Source of the DNA: Actinomycetales bacterium
GTDB lineage: Bacteria; Actinomycetota; Actinomycetes; S36-B12
Direction: 5' to 3'
Assembly (NCBI GenBank): GCA_017849335.1
Contig: JAFIHP010000290.1
Location: 1 to 12,046 of the forward strand
Length of the DNA: 12,046 nt
How positions within the stretch are numbered: position 1 is the first letter of the stretch; each line of letters begins with the position of its first letter. Under the pieces are notes generated by a model. That model saw only the letters and a list, made by a program, of their open reading frames with translations. It did no database searches and was not told where the DNA came from. Positions 1 to 5,527 of the stretch are shown here, in pieces. A program made the position numbers and the translations under genes.

Positions 1-2
1 AC

Positions 3-53
3 GTCGCCGCTTGCGAGGTCGCCACCGTGGCGGGAGCGGGATCCGGGGCCTGA
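3..53 (+). CDS. Possible 3' end of an upstream gene (partial)
   Basis: One forward frame is open from the window edge to a TGA at 51-53, encoding a short Ala/Gly/Val-rich tail ending in AGAGSGA. It could be the C-terminus of a gene that starts outside the window, 62 nt before the next proposed start at 116. The alternative is that this stretch is simply leader, since the frame of the next gene is also open to the window edge. Too little is visible to assign a function. Confidence 0.2.
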   Translation, partial: VAACEVATVAGAGSGA

Positions 54-115
54 CCCGTTCGACCGGTACTGTCCCCGTCGGAAACGCCGGCGCCGGTGCC
101 GAGGACGGAGTACGC

Positions 116-1858
116 ATGCGAGCGGAGCAGGCGGGGCGGCTTGTTCCTCGACGGGTCCGCCGGCTGCTTCGCCGAGCCCTCGATGCCCGGGCCGCGTCGG
201 CATACCCGTCGTCGGATCTCGAGACCGATCTCACCAGCGACGACCTCCCGCCGCAGCGGCTGGACCATACGCGCGTTCCGGAGCTCCGCGGGCGACCGAT
301 CGGTTTCGGACCCGTTCGCGAGCTGTCGTCGGAGCCGCCGGTGTTCTTGTGCGGTATCCCGTACGACCTCTTCCAGGGGTTCGCGCCCGCGTTCGGCAAG
401 CGATACGGCCAACGCGCGGCAGGATTCCTGATCGTGCCCACGTGGTCGATCGAGGACCCCGATCGGGTCGCGGCGCTCGTCGAGGGACATCACTGGCACA
501 TGGAGCGGTTCCCGGAGCACCGGCTGAGGTACCTGTGCAACTCCCAAGGCGAGGCCGACCTCCTCCGCGCGCACGATCTGCCGGCCGACCTCCTCAACCA
601 CAAGTGCACCGTGTCGGACGAGATCTTCCGACCGCTGCCGGACGTCGAGGTCGAGTTCGACGCCGTGTACGTCGCACGTTTCGTGCGCGAGAAGCGCCAC
701 GAGCTCGGTGCGCGGGTGCCGCGCGTCCTCCACGTTGCCTACGCGGAGGGTCAGCGCAGCCGCGAACGGGAGTTCCGACTGCTGCGCAAGCAGATCCTGC
801 GCCCGGGTCACGAGTTGGCGAACGATCTCGACGGTGGTCTCCCGGTCCGGATGTCGCCGGACGAGGTGAACCGCGCGCTGAACCGTGCCGCCGTGGGCCT
901 GCTGCTCTCGGAGGTGGAGGGTGCCAGCTACGCCGCGGTCGAGTACCTCCTTGCCGGTCTCCCGGTCGTCAGCACGCCGAGCCTCGGCGGACGTGAGGCG
1001 TACTTCGACCCGGAGTACTGCCTGATCTGCGACCCGACCCCTGACGCCGTGCGGGACGCGGTCCGCGAGCTGACGGCGCGACAGGTCCCGCGGGAGTACG
1101 TCCGGACGAAGACGCTGGAGCGCCTCCGCGTCCAACGCGAACGGATCCTGGACGAGCGCGACGCGTTGCTGATCGGCCTGGGCGCACACCCACCGGTCCG
1201 GGACGGCTGGCCGTACGGGGACGTGAGCGGTATCCCGTGGCGCACCTTCAACGCCCACCTCGCCGCGTTCGAGAGCCGCCAGAAGCAGACGCTGGCGGCC
1301 GAGGTCGGACTGGCTGCCGCAGACCTGGACGGCGTGCAGCTGACCGCCCACGAGCTGAGACCGGTGATCGACGCGGTCTCCTCCCGTCCCGGCTGTGCTC
1401 TGCTCGTCTTCGGGACGGGACACGACTCGGTCCTGTGGGAGCGGGTCAACGGGGGCGGGACAACGGCGTTCGTGGAGGCAGACACCGAATGGGCCGATCG
1501 CGCGAGGGCGCGGCTTCACGTCGCGACCGTCCACCGGGTCGACGTCACGACCCGCGTCGAGCAGTGGTCGGAGCTGCTGGACCGACCGGACTGGCTCGCG
1601 CTGGACCTTCCCGACGGGGTGACGGGGCGGCGGGGGGACGTCGTCGGGGGGGAGGGTGGGGCGGGGTACGGGCCGGGAGGTCCGGGCCGGATGTCGAGCA
1701 TCTACGAGGCGGCTCGGCTCGTTGCCCCGGGCGGCGTCGTGTTCGTGCACGACGCCGAACGTGAGGTGGAGAACGCGTACGTGGAGCGGTATCTCGGCGA
1801 GGCGACGTGCGTCGTCGACGTCCGCGGACGCGCCGTCCTGCGAGGTTACGTCCGCTGA
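116..1858 (+). CDS. Glycosyltransferase (GT4-like) fused to DUF579 / glucuronoxylan 4-O-methyltransferase-like domain
   Basis: A 580-aa two-domain protein, probably cytosolic, acting in glycan synthesis or decoration. Residues about 70-355 look like a GT-B glycosyltransferase. The donor-side signature is EGASYAAVEYLLAGLPVVST with Glu268 and Glu276 in the E-x7-E pattern of GT4-type enzymes, followed by GGREAYFD. Residues about 425-578 match the DUF579 methyltransferase family (plant GXM/IRX15): the SAM-site-like FGTGHDS (432-438), PGRMSSIYEAARL (523-535), and FVHDAEREVE (543-552). That family methylates O-4 of glucuronic acid in plant xylan; the substrate here is unknown. The ATG at 116 was chosen because GGACGGAG lies just upstream (103-110). 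The frame is open to the window edge, so a TTG at 11 or an upstream start remains possible. The expected W-D-x4-D-x-P-x-G-Y core of the methyltransferase is altered at residues 507-518. Domain calls are confident, the substrate is not. Confidence 0.8.
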   Translation: MRAEQAGRLVPRRVRRLLRRALDARAASAYPSSDLETDLTSDDLPPQRLDHTRVPELRGRPIGFGPVRELSSEPPVFLCGIPYDLFQGFAPAFGKRYGQRAAGFLIVPTWSIEDPDRVAALVEGHHWHMERFPEHRLRYLCNSQGEADLLRAHDLPADLLNHKCTVSDEIFRPLPDVEVEFDAVYVARFVREKRHELGARVPRVLHVAYAEGQRSREREFRLLRKQILRPGHELANDLDGGLPVRMSPDEVNRALNRAAVGLLLSEVEGASYAAVEYLLAGLPVVSTPSLGGREAYFDPEYCLICDPTPDAVRDAVRELTARQVPREYVRTKTLERLRVQRERILDERDALLIGLGAHPPVRDGWPYGDVSGIPWRTFNAHLAAFESRQKQTLAAEVGLAAADLDGVQLTAHELRPVIDAVSSRPGCALLVFGTGHDSVLWERVNGGGTTAFVEADTEWADRARARLHVATVHRVDVTTRVEQWSELLDRPDWLALDLPDGVTGRRGDVVGGEGGAGYGPGGPGRMSSIYEAARLVAPGGVVFVHDAEREVENAYVERYLGEATCVVDVRGRAVLRGYVR

Positions 1859-1903
1859 CCCGGGCCGCTCGCGACGCGAAGGTCGGTGGGCGATGATTGC
1901 GGC

Positions 1904-2167
1904 ATGACGAACGAGCCCGATCCCTTCGACGACGTCGTCCTCGACGAGACGTTCGTCGCCGGGGGAGCCAAGGAGCAGTCGGCAGCGGAGCGGATCGCCC
2001 AGGCACGCCGGATCGCTCGCGCCAACGACCGGTTGCGCGAGGCCGGCGATATCGCTGACGGGTCCGGCAAGCCGCGGTTCCACCGCGCTCGTCGCGCGGC
2101 GCCGTGGATCGCGATCGGGGCGGTGGCGGCCGCCGTCATCGTGGTCCTCGCGCTCGTCGCCCGCTGA
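1904..2167 (+). CDS. Small tail-anchored membrane protein, function unknown
   Basis: An 87-aa protein. The N-terminus is acidic (PDPFDDVVLDETFVAGGAKE), followed by a charged, probably helical segment (about 25-55), a basic patch RFHRARRAAP, and one C-terminal membrane segment (APWIAIGAVAAAVIVVLALV) ending in Ala-Arg. This predicts a tail-anchored protein with most of the chain in the cytoplasm. The FDDxVLDExFV...KEQSA motif resembles the start of actinobacterial hypothetical membrane proteins as I remember them; I know no function. An in-frame GTG at 1886 with GAAGG only 3 nt upstream is an alternative start, giving 93 aa. I prefer the ATG at 1904 because the conserved acidic motif then lies at the very N-terminus. 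The gene sits 45 nt after the glycosyltransferase fusion and 4 nt before the carbonic-anhydrase-like gene, so it is probably in one operon with both. Confidence 0.7.
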   Translation: MTNEPDPFDDVVLDETFVAGGAKEQSAAERIAQARRIARANDRLREAGDIADGSGKPRFHRARRAAPWIAIGAVAAAVIVVLALVAR

Positions 2168-2171
2168 GCCG

Positions 2172-2888
2172 ATGTCCGTGTCGGTTGCGGAGGAGGTCCT
2201 CGGCTGCGACGTGGCCGACATCGACGACTTCGTGACGTGGTCCGAATGGGCACTGGCCCGCGTCGGGTTCCGCCCGTCGAACGCCCTCGCGCTCGTCGCC
2301 CTGTGCCGGGACGAGATCATGGATCCGTTCGAAGCCGCGCTGTCGGCGACCTGGGGCCGGCCGTTCGACGTCGGCGCCCTGGGCGGCCTTGTTCTCGTCG
2401 GACGCACGGGTCTCGCGGCCGCCCTCAGCCACGCGCCGGGGGAGGACGGCAGGCATCGGTTCATCGCGTTCTGCTTCCCCCACATCGGGATCGACGCGGA
2501 CGGGACGGTCGGTCGCGTCCAGCGCCGAGGGATGCTCCGGGCCTCGTCCGCCTGCGGCGCTCTCGTCGCCCTTCGAGCGCAGCTGACTCGCGGCGAGGTT
2601 GCCGGTGCCATCGACCCGGACGACGTCGAGCAGTCGTTGTTGAGCAGGATCATCGGGTCGTCGGTCGACCTGGGTCGGGTTCCCTCGTTGGTCGAACTGA
2701 CGGACCTCGCGCGCACGATCGCCGTCGCAGACCTCCGACGGTACGTGGACCTGGCGCGGGCGGCAGAGCCCGTGGATGTCGCGTACGTGAGCGGGCTGCT
2801 CGTGCACCTGCCTGACGCCCGGGACGTCGTAGCCCGTGTCGAGGCGCATGTCCTGATCGACGAGCAGCGGATCGAGCTGCCCCACTGA
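2172..2888 (+). CDS. LCIB-type beta-carbonic anhydrase-like protein
   Basis: A 238-aa soluble protein with the ordered motifs of the LCIB/LCIC family (limiting-CO2-inducible protein B, a divergent beta-carbonic anhydrase group). They are LCRDE (44-48), LGGLVLVGRTGLAAALSH (70-87), FCFPHIGID (100-108), GTVGRVQRRG (111-120) and SACGALVAL (126-134), with DPDDVEQSLL and YVSGLLVH further on. By analogy with beta-carbonic anhydrases, Cys45, His104 and Cys128 are the likely zinc ligands and Asp47 the catalytic Asp; the partner Arg is not certain. The expected reaction is interconversion of CO2 and bicarbonate. There is no signal peptide or membrane segment. The start is 4 nt after the previous stop with no clear ribosome-binding site, suggesting translational coupling. 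Length is close to that of the catalytic domain alone. The family assignment is from motif memory, and activity is inferred. Confidence 0.75.
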   Translation: MSVSVAEEVLGCDVADIDDFVTWSEWALARVGFRPSNALALVALCRDEIMDPFEAALSATWGRPFDVGALGGLVLVGRTGLAAALSHAPGEDGRHRFIAFCFPHIGIDADGTVGRVQRRGMLRASSACGALVALRAQLTRGEVAGAIDPDDVEQSLLSRIIGSSVDLGRVPSLVELTDLARTIAVADLRRYVDLARAAEPVDVAYVSGLLVHLPDARDVVARVEAHVLIDEQRIELPH

Positions 2889-2893
2889 GGCGA

Positions 2894-4318
2894 TCACCAC
2901 GCGGCGATGATGCGGTCCCGTCCGAGCTCCTTGGCGTCGTACAGCGCGGCGTCTGCCCGGCGCAGCACGGAGCTCGCCGACTCCCGGTCCTCGCGGACCG
3001 CGTACCCGATCGACACCGTTCGGTGCCCCGGGCTCGACTCGCGCAGTCTCTCCAGCACGGGCAGGGCGGCTGCCGCGTCGAGTCCGGGCAGGAGGGCGAC
3101 GAACTCCTCACCGCCGTAGCGTGCCAGGAATGCGTTGGCCGGCAGCGCATCCCGCCACGAATGCGCGCACAGGGCAAGAAGCCTGTCACCGGCCTGATGG
3201 CCGTTGTCGTCGTTGTACGACTTGAAGTGGTCGAGGTCGAGCATCGCCACGGTCAGCGCGGTGCCGGTGCGTGACGCGAGATCCACGGCGCGCACGACCT
3301 CGTAGTCCAGCGTGCGACGGTTCGGCAGTCCGGTGAGGGCATCGGTGCGCGCCTCGTGGCCCAGTGCCGCGTACTGGACCCGCACGGTGCGTAGGGCCCG
3401 CTCGAGGCGCCAGATGGCGAGCAGCAGGACGACGATCGCGGCGATCGCGACCCGCCGGGCGGCGAGGTTGTCCCACACGGCGACGACGAGAAGCGTTGGC
3501 AGCGTGAGCATTCCGACCGCGAGTCCGGTCAGGCGGCCCGGCGTGTACGGGGCCGACGAACGCGCTGAGGGTGTGTCGACCGTCCGCGCGTCGGGAGCCC
3601 ATGATGCGGCGGCCAGCAACACGATCCCGGCGAGCAGCAGCACGTCGACGACGGGACGTGACGAGTCCTCGGTTCCGTTGCTGACCATGACGTCGTAGAT
3701 GAGGTCCGCCGTCAGCGTCACCAGGAATGCCATGGCCAGCAAGGTGATCGCGACCGTCGCGCGTACCCCGGCCAGGATCACGCGCGCGAGGCCAGCGAGG
3801 ACGACGATGTCGAGAAAGGGGTAGATGAGGGCGATCGCGAGCGTCCCGCCCGGCTGCTCGGAGTGCAGCAGAGCGGGCCGCGCCACGACGTATCCGATGA
3901 CGGTTGCCACGGCGATCGCGATGATCGCGGTGTCGAGCCACGCGTCACGGTCGCCGTTCGGTATCACGCGTCGGACCAGCACGGTCAGTGCGCCGATCGC
4001 GGCGACGTAGGCGAGGAGGTACAGGACGTCGGCCGGTCCCGGGAAGGGCGCCTCGTCGAGGAGCTGCTCCTGGACGTCGTACACGATGTCGCCCAGGACG
4101 GTCATCGCCGCGTACGTCCACATGAGCCACCAGACGAGCTTCGTCCGCGCGGGCATCCGGGCAGTCGCGACGGCGAACGCGGCGATGGCGCAGACGCCGG
4201 TGACGCGCGCTATGAGGATCCAGGCCGTGGATTCGGGCGGGACCACGAGCAAGGACAGGCACGCGAGGACGCCGACGCTCACCGAGCCGAGCCACCACGG
4301 TCCTGGCGCCTGGCGCAT
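2894..4318 (-). CDS. Multi-pass membrane diguanylate cyclase (GGDEF)
   Basis: A 474-aa protein. About ten hydrophobic segments fill residues 5-300 (first PWWLGSVSVGVLACLSLLVV, last RVAIAAIVVLLLAIWRLERA), forming a membrane sensor module I cannot name. A GGDEF domain follows: DALTGLPNRRTLDYE, then AMLDLDHFKSYND, then ARYGGEEF, which is an intact active site, then TVSIGYA and RADAALYDAKELGRDR. It should make cyclic di-GMP from two GTP at the inner membrane face. The product-inhibition I-site (RxxD five residues before GGEEF) is replaced by PANA, so feedback inhibition is probably absent. The start is fixed by AAGGAGGG eight nt upstream; the frame stays open further up but lacks coding character. 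The stop is 5 nt from the convergent carbonic-anhydrase-like gene, leaving no room for a terminator. Confidence 0.92.
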   Translation of the reverse strand: MRQAPGPWWLGSVSVGVLACLSLLVVPPESTAWILIARVTGVCAIAAFAVATARMPARTKLVWWLMWTYAAMTVLGDIVYDVQEQLLDEAPFPGPADVLYLLAYVAAIGALTVLVRRVIPNGDRDAWLDTAIIAIAVATVIGYVVARPALLHSEQPGGTLAIALIYPFLDIVVLAGLARVILAGVRATVAITLLAMAFLVTLTADLIYDVMVSNGTEDSSRPVVDVLLLAGIVLLAAASWAPDARTVDTPSARSSAPYTPGRLTGLAVGMLTLPTLLVVAVWDNLAARRVAIAAIVVLLLAIWRLERALRTVRVQYAALGHEARTDALTGLPNRRTLDYEVVRAVDLASRTGTALTVAMLDLDHFKSYNDDNGHQAGDRLLALCAHSWRDALPANAFLARYGGEEFVALLPGLDAAAALPVLERLRESSPGHRTVSIGYAVREDRESASSVLRRADAALYDAKELGRDRIIAAW

Positions 4319-4326
4319 CCGGGCCG

Positions 4327-4334
4327 CCCTCCTT
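4327..4334 (-). promoter_or_regulatory. Ribosome binding site deciding the diguanylate cyclase start
   Basis: On the minus strand AAGGAGGG lies 8 nt before the ATG at 4318-4316. It is a near-perfect anti-Shine-Dalgarno match and decides the start against an open reading frame that extends about 210 nt further upstream. Confidence 0.85.
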
Positions 4335-4346
4335 CCGATGGCGCTC

Positions 4347-4352
4347 AGCGTA
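4347..4352 (-). promoter_or_regulatory. Candidate -10 element of the diguanylate cyclase gene
   Basis: The minus strand reads TACGCT, a good TANNNT -10 match for actinobacterial housekeeping promoters. It would place the transcript start near 4340 and give a leader of about 22 nt containing the AAGGAGGG site. No convincing -35 is visible at the expected distance. Confidence 0.35.
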
Positions 4353-4385
4353 GGGTGCGGGCAGCGCGCCCGGAGTCCTGTTGAC

Positions 4386-4406
4386 GCTGCGACACGGCTG
4401 CGACAC
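4386..4406. repeat. Tandem 10-bp direct repeat, 11-bp period
   Basis: GCTGCGACAC occurs at 4386-4395 and again at 4397-4406, separated by one G. An 11-bp period puts both copies on the same DNA face, as is typical of tandem sites for OmpR/PhoB-type response regulators. The repeat is visible directly; the binding role is inferred. Confidence 0.5.
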
Positions 4407-4430
4407 ACCCGCCACCTGTGGGTGACCCGC

Positions 4431-4445
4431 GAGATACATCTCACA
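4431..4445. promoter_or_regulatory. Weak second palindrome, possible Crp-like half-site
   Basis: GAGATACATCTC (4431-4442) has 5-bp inverted arms around AC. Read on the minus strand from 4445, TGTGAGATGTATCTCG has one perfect Crp-type half (TGTGA) and a poor second half. It lies about 30 bp from the better site and may be chance. Confidence 0.25.
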
Positions 4446-4473
4446 TGGGACAGCGACGGAATCGCGCGTGAGG

Positions 4474-4489
4474 TGTGATGCAGATCACG
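4474..4489. promoter_or_regulatory. Crp/GlxR-type cAMP receptor protein binding site
   Basis: TGTGATGCAGATCACG matches the Crp-family consensus TGTGA-N6-TCACA at nine of the ten conserved positions, and its core GTGAT-N4-ATCAC is symmetric. It sits between the divergently transcribed diguanylate cyclase and transglycosylase-like genes. That places it about 325 nt before the secreted protein's start and about 155 nt before the cyclase start. In actinomycetes Crp/GlxR commonly controls rpf-like cell-wall hydrolase genes. Which gene it acts on is not shown by the sequence. Confidence 0.6.
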
Positions 4490-4597
4490 GGACATAGACG
4501 ACAAATGCCGCCTATCGGCCCCGATCGACAACGCGGCTGCGCCCGTTCGGGTGGTCCGATGTCGTTGCTGTTCTTAGACTTTTCCCCTGGATGGCGG

Positions 4598-4621
4598 CCT
4601 TCCCCGGCCGTCCGGCGAAGG
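4598..4621 (+). ncRNA. Leader hairpin overlapping a Shine-Dalgarno-like AAGGAG
   Basis: CCTTCCCCGG (4598-4607) can pair with CCGGCGAAGG (4612-4621) around a CCGT loop: 9 of 10 pairs, one C-C mismatch. The 3' arm contains the beginning of AAGGAG (4618-4623), so the fold would hide that purine-rich stretch. It lies about 190 nt upstream of the secreted protein's start. It could be part of a structured 5' leader or fortuitous in GC-rich DNA; I recognise no riboswitch class. Confidence 0.35.
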
Positions 4622-4642
4622 AGAACGACACTTCGCGATGCA

Positions 4643-4662
4643 CCGGCGGTCGCCGCCGCCGG
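4643..4662 (+). ncRNA. Second leader hairpin
   Basis: CCGGCGG (4643-4649) and CCGCCGG (4656-4662) form a perfect 7-bp stem around a 6-nt loop, just downstream of the previous hairpin. There is no U-tract, so it is not an obvious terminator. Its possible role in a structured leader is inference. Confidence 0.35.
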
Positions 4663-4813
4663 GAGCGGTGCGGCCAGCAACGCCAGGACGTGGGACTCGA
4701 TCTGGCGGGCGCACTGCAGGAGAGCCAGGCGAGGCGGACAGAGTTCCTCGCTGGGGCTGGGACCCGCATCGCGACGGCGCACCGGACAGACCGGTGCTGA
4801 GCATTGAGGGTGT

Positions 4814-5497
4814 ATGGCCAGACGCAGCGTTGTCCGCGGAGTGAAGTGTGCGGGCGTCGTCGCAGCAGCAGTCGCACTGACGGCTTCGGTGGGCCCGGCT
4901 TCGGCCGCCACGATGCCGTCCGTGCTCGAACCGGTCGACTCGGCCGTCAGCACCGTTCCGGCCGGTGCGACTGTCGTCGCCGCAGGCGTGACCCCGCAGG
5001 CGGCCAGCATCTCCGCCGCGGCGGCCGTCCGCCCGGCCCAGCGTCCCACGCGACTGAGCGCCCAGCGGGCGCGTGCGGCGGCCTACGCCCGGTTCACCGC
5101 ATTCACGTTGAGCTCCAAGGCAACTCGTGACATGCGCGGTGTGGAGAAGAGCCTCTACCACGGTCGGTACTACACGCGTTCGTCAGAGACCAAGCGACTG
5201 TGCATCGTGCGCCGCGAGAGCGAGGGTCACTACGACGTCGTCTCGCGTCACGGAACGTATCGCGGCGCCTACCAGGTCTCGGCCGCGCTTGCGCGCGGTG
5301 CGACCTGGATGATGCTGGGTGAGCACAAGAAGCTGATGGGCGCGTCGAACGCGAAGCGCGTCCTGGCGAAGCTGCGGTCGACCCCGATGAACCGCTGGCC
5401 GCGGTACTGGCAGGACGCGGCGTTCCACACGATCATCAACTGGGACGGCTCGCTGTCCGGAGCGAGCCACTGGGCCGGCGGGCGCTGGCACTGCTGA
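4814..5497 (+). CDS. Secreted transglycosylase-like (Rpf/lysozyme-fold) protein
   Basis: A 227-aa exported protein. Residues 1-31 form a signal peptide: basic MARRSVVRGVK, hydrophobic CAGVVAAAVALTASV, cleavage after ASA. A low-complexity Ala/Val/Pro linker (32-80) leads to a compact domain (about 85-227). CIVRRESEGHYDVVS (130-144) aligns with the catalytic motif C-E-S-G-G-N-W of resuscitation-promoting factors and lytic transglycosylases. Glu135 is the candidate catalytic acid and Glu137 replaces a usual Gly. Then come GTYRGAYQVS, YWQDAAFHTIINW, and the tail SHWAGGRWHC, whose Cys227 may pair with Cys130. The expected role is cleavage of peptidoglycan glycan strands outside the membrane. The ATG at 4814 follows GAGGG by only 3 nt, but a later start would shorten the signal peptide. 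The upstream region carries a Crp/GlxR-like site and a long structured leader. The gene is convergent with the LysR gene, 30 nt away. Confidence 0.8.
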   Translation: MARRSVVRGVKCAGVVAAAVALTASVGPASAATMPSVLEPVDSAVSTVPAGATVVAAGVTPQAASISAAAAVRPAQRPTRLSAQRARAAAYARFTAFTLSSKATRDMRGVEKSLYHGRYYTRSSETKRLCIVRRESEGHYDVVSRHGTYRGAYQVSAALARGATWMMLGEHKKLMGASNAKRVLAKLRSTPMNRWPRYWQDAAFHTIINWDGSLSGASHWAGGRWHC

Positions 5498-5527
5498 GGC
5501 AGTGATCGCGAGACGGCCGCCGGCGCG

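Larger units (their letters stand above)
4319..4813. other. 495-bp intergenic region between diguanylate cyclase and transglycosylase-like gene
   Basis: No convincing gene is seen here. The part near 4320-4410 holds the diguanylate cyclase start signals and a 10-bp direct repeat with 11-bp period. At 4431-4489 lie a short palindrome (GAGAT/ATCTC) and a Crp/GlxR-like site. From 4490 to 4813 there is a long probable leader of the downstream secreted protein, with two strong potential RNA hairpins. A TAGACT at 4575-4580 could be a -10 element, but its -35 is poor. Short open frames exist in the leader, but their composition is not protein-like. Confidence 0.7.

Noticed and set aside
2136..2900. 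254-residue open frame antisense to the carbonic-anhydrase-like gene
   Set aside because: The sense strand carries ordered family motifs; the antisense product is charged and motif-free, as expected of a shadow frame.
4319..4531. N-terminal extension of the diguanylate cyclase
   Set aside because: The extra 71 residues are Arg/His/Ser-rich without domain character, while AAGGAGGG sits correctly before the ATG at 4318.
4490..4813. c-di-AMP (ydaO) riboswitch upstream of the transglycosylase-like gene
   Set aside because: The gene type is a classic target, but I could not find the conserved core motifs of this riboswitch in the leader. It is not called without a covariance-model search.
4638..4844. 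Short 68-codon open frame in the leader, overlapping the secreted protein's start
   Set aside because: Its Pro/Arg/Gly-rich product looks like out-of-frame GC-rich DNA, and the nearest purine-rich site is 14 nt from the ATG.
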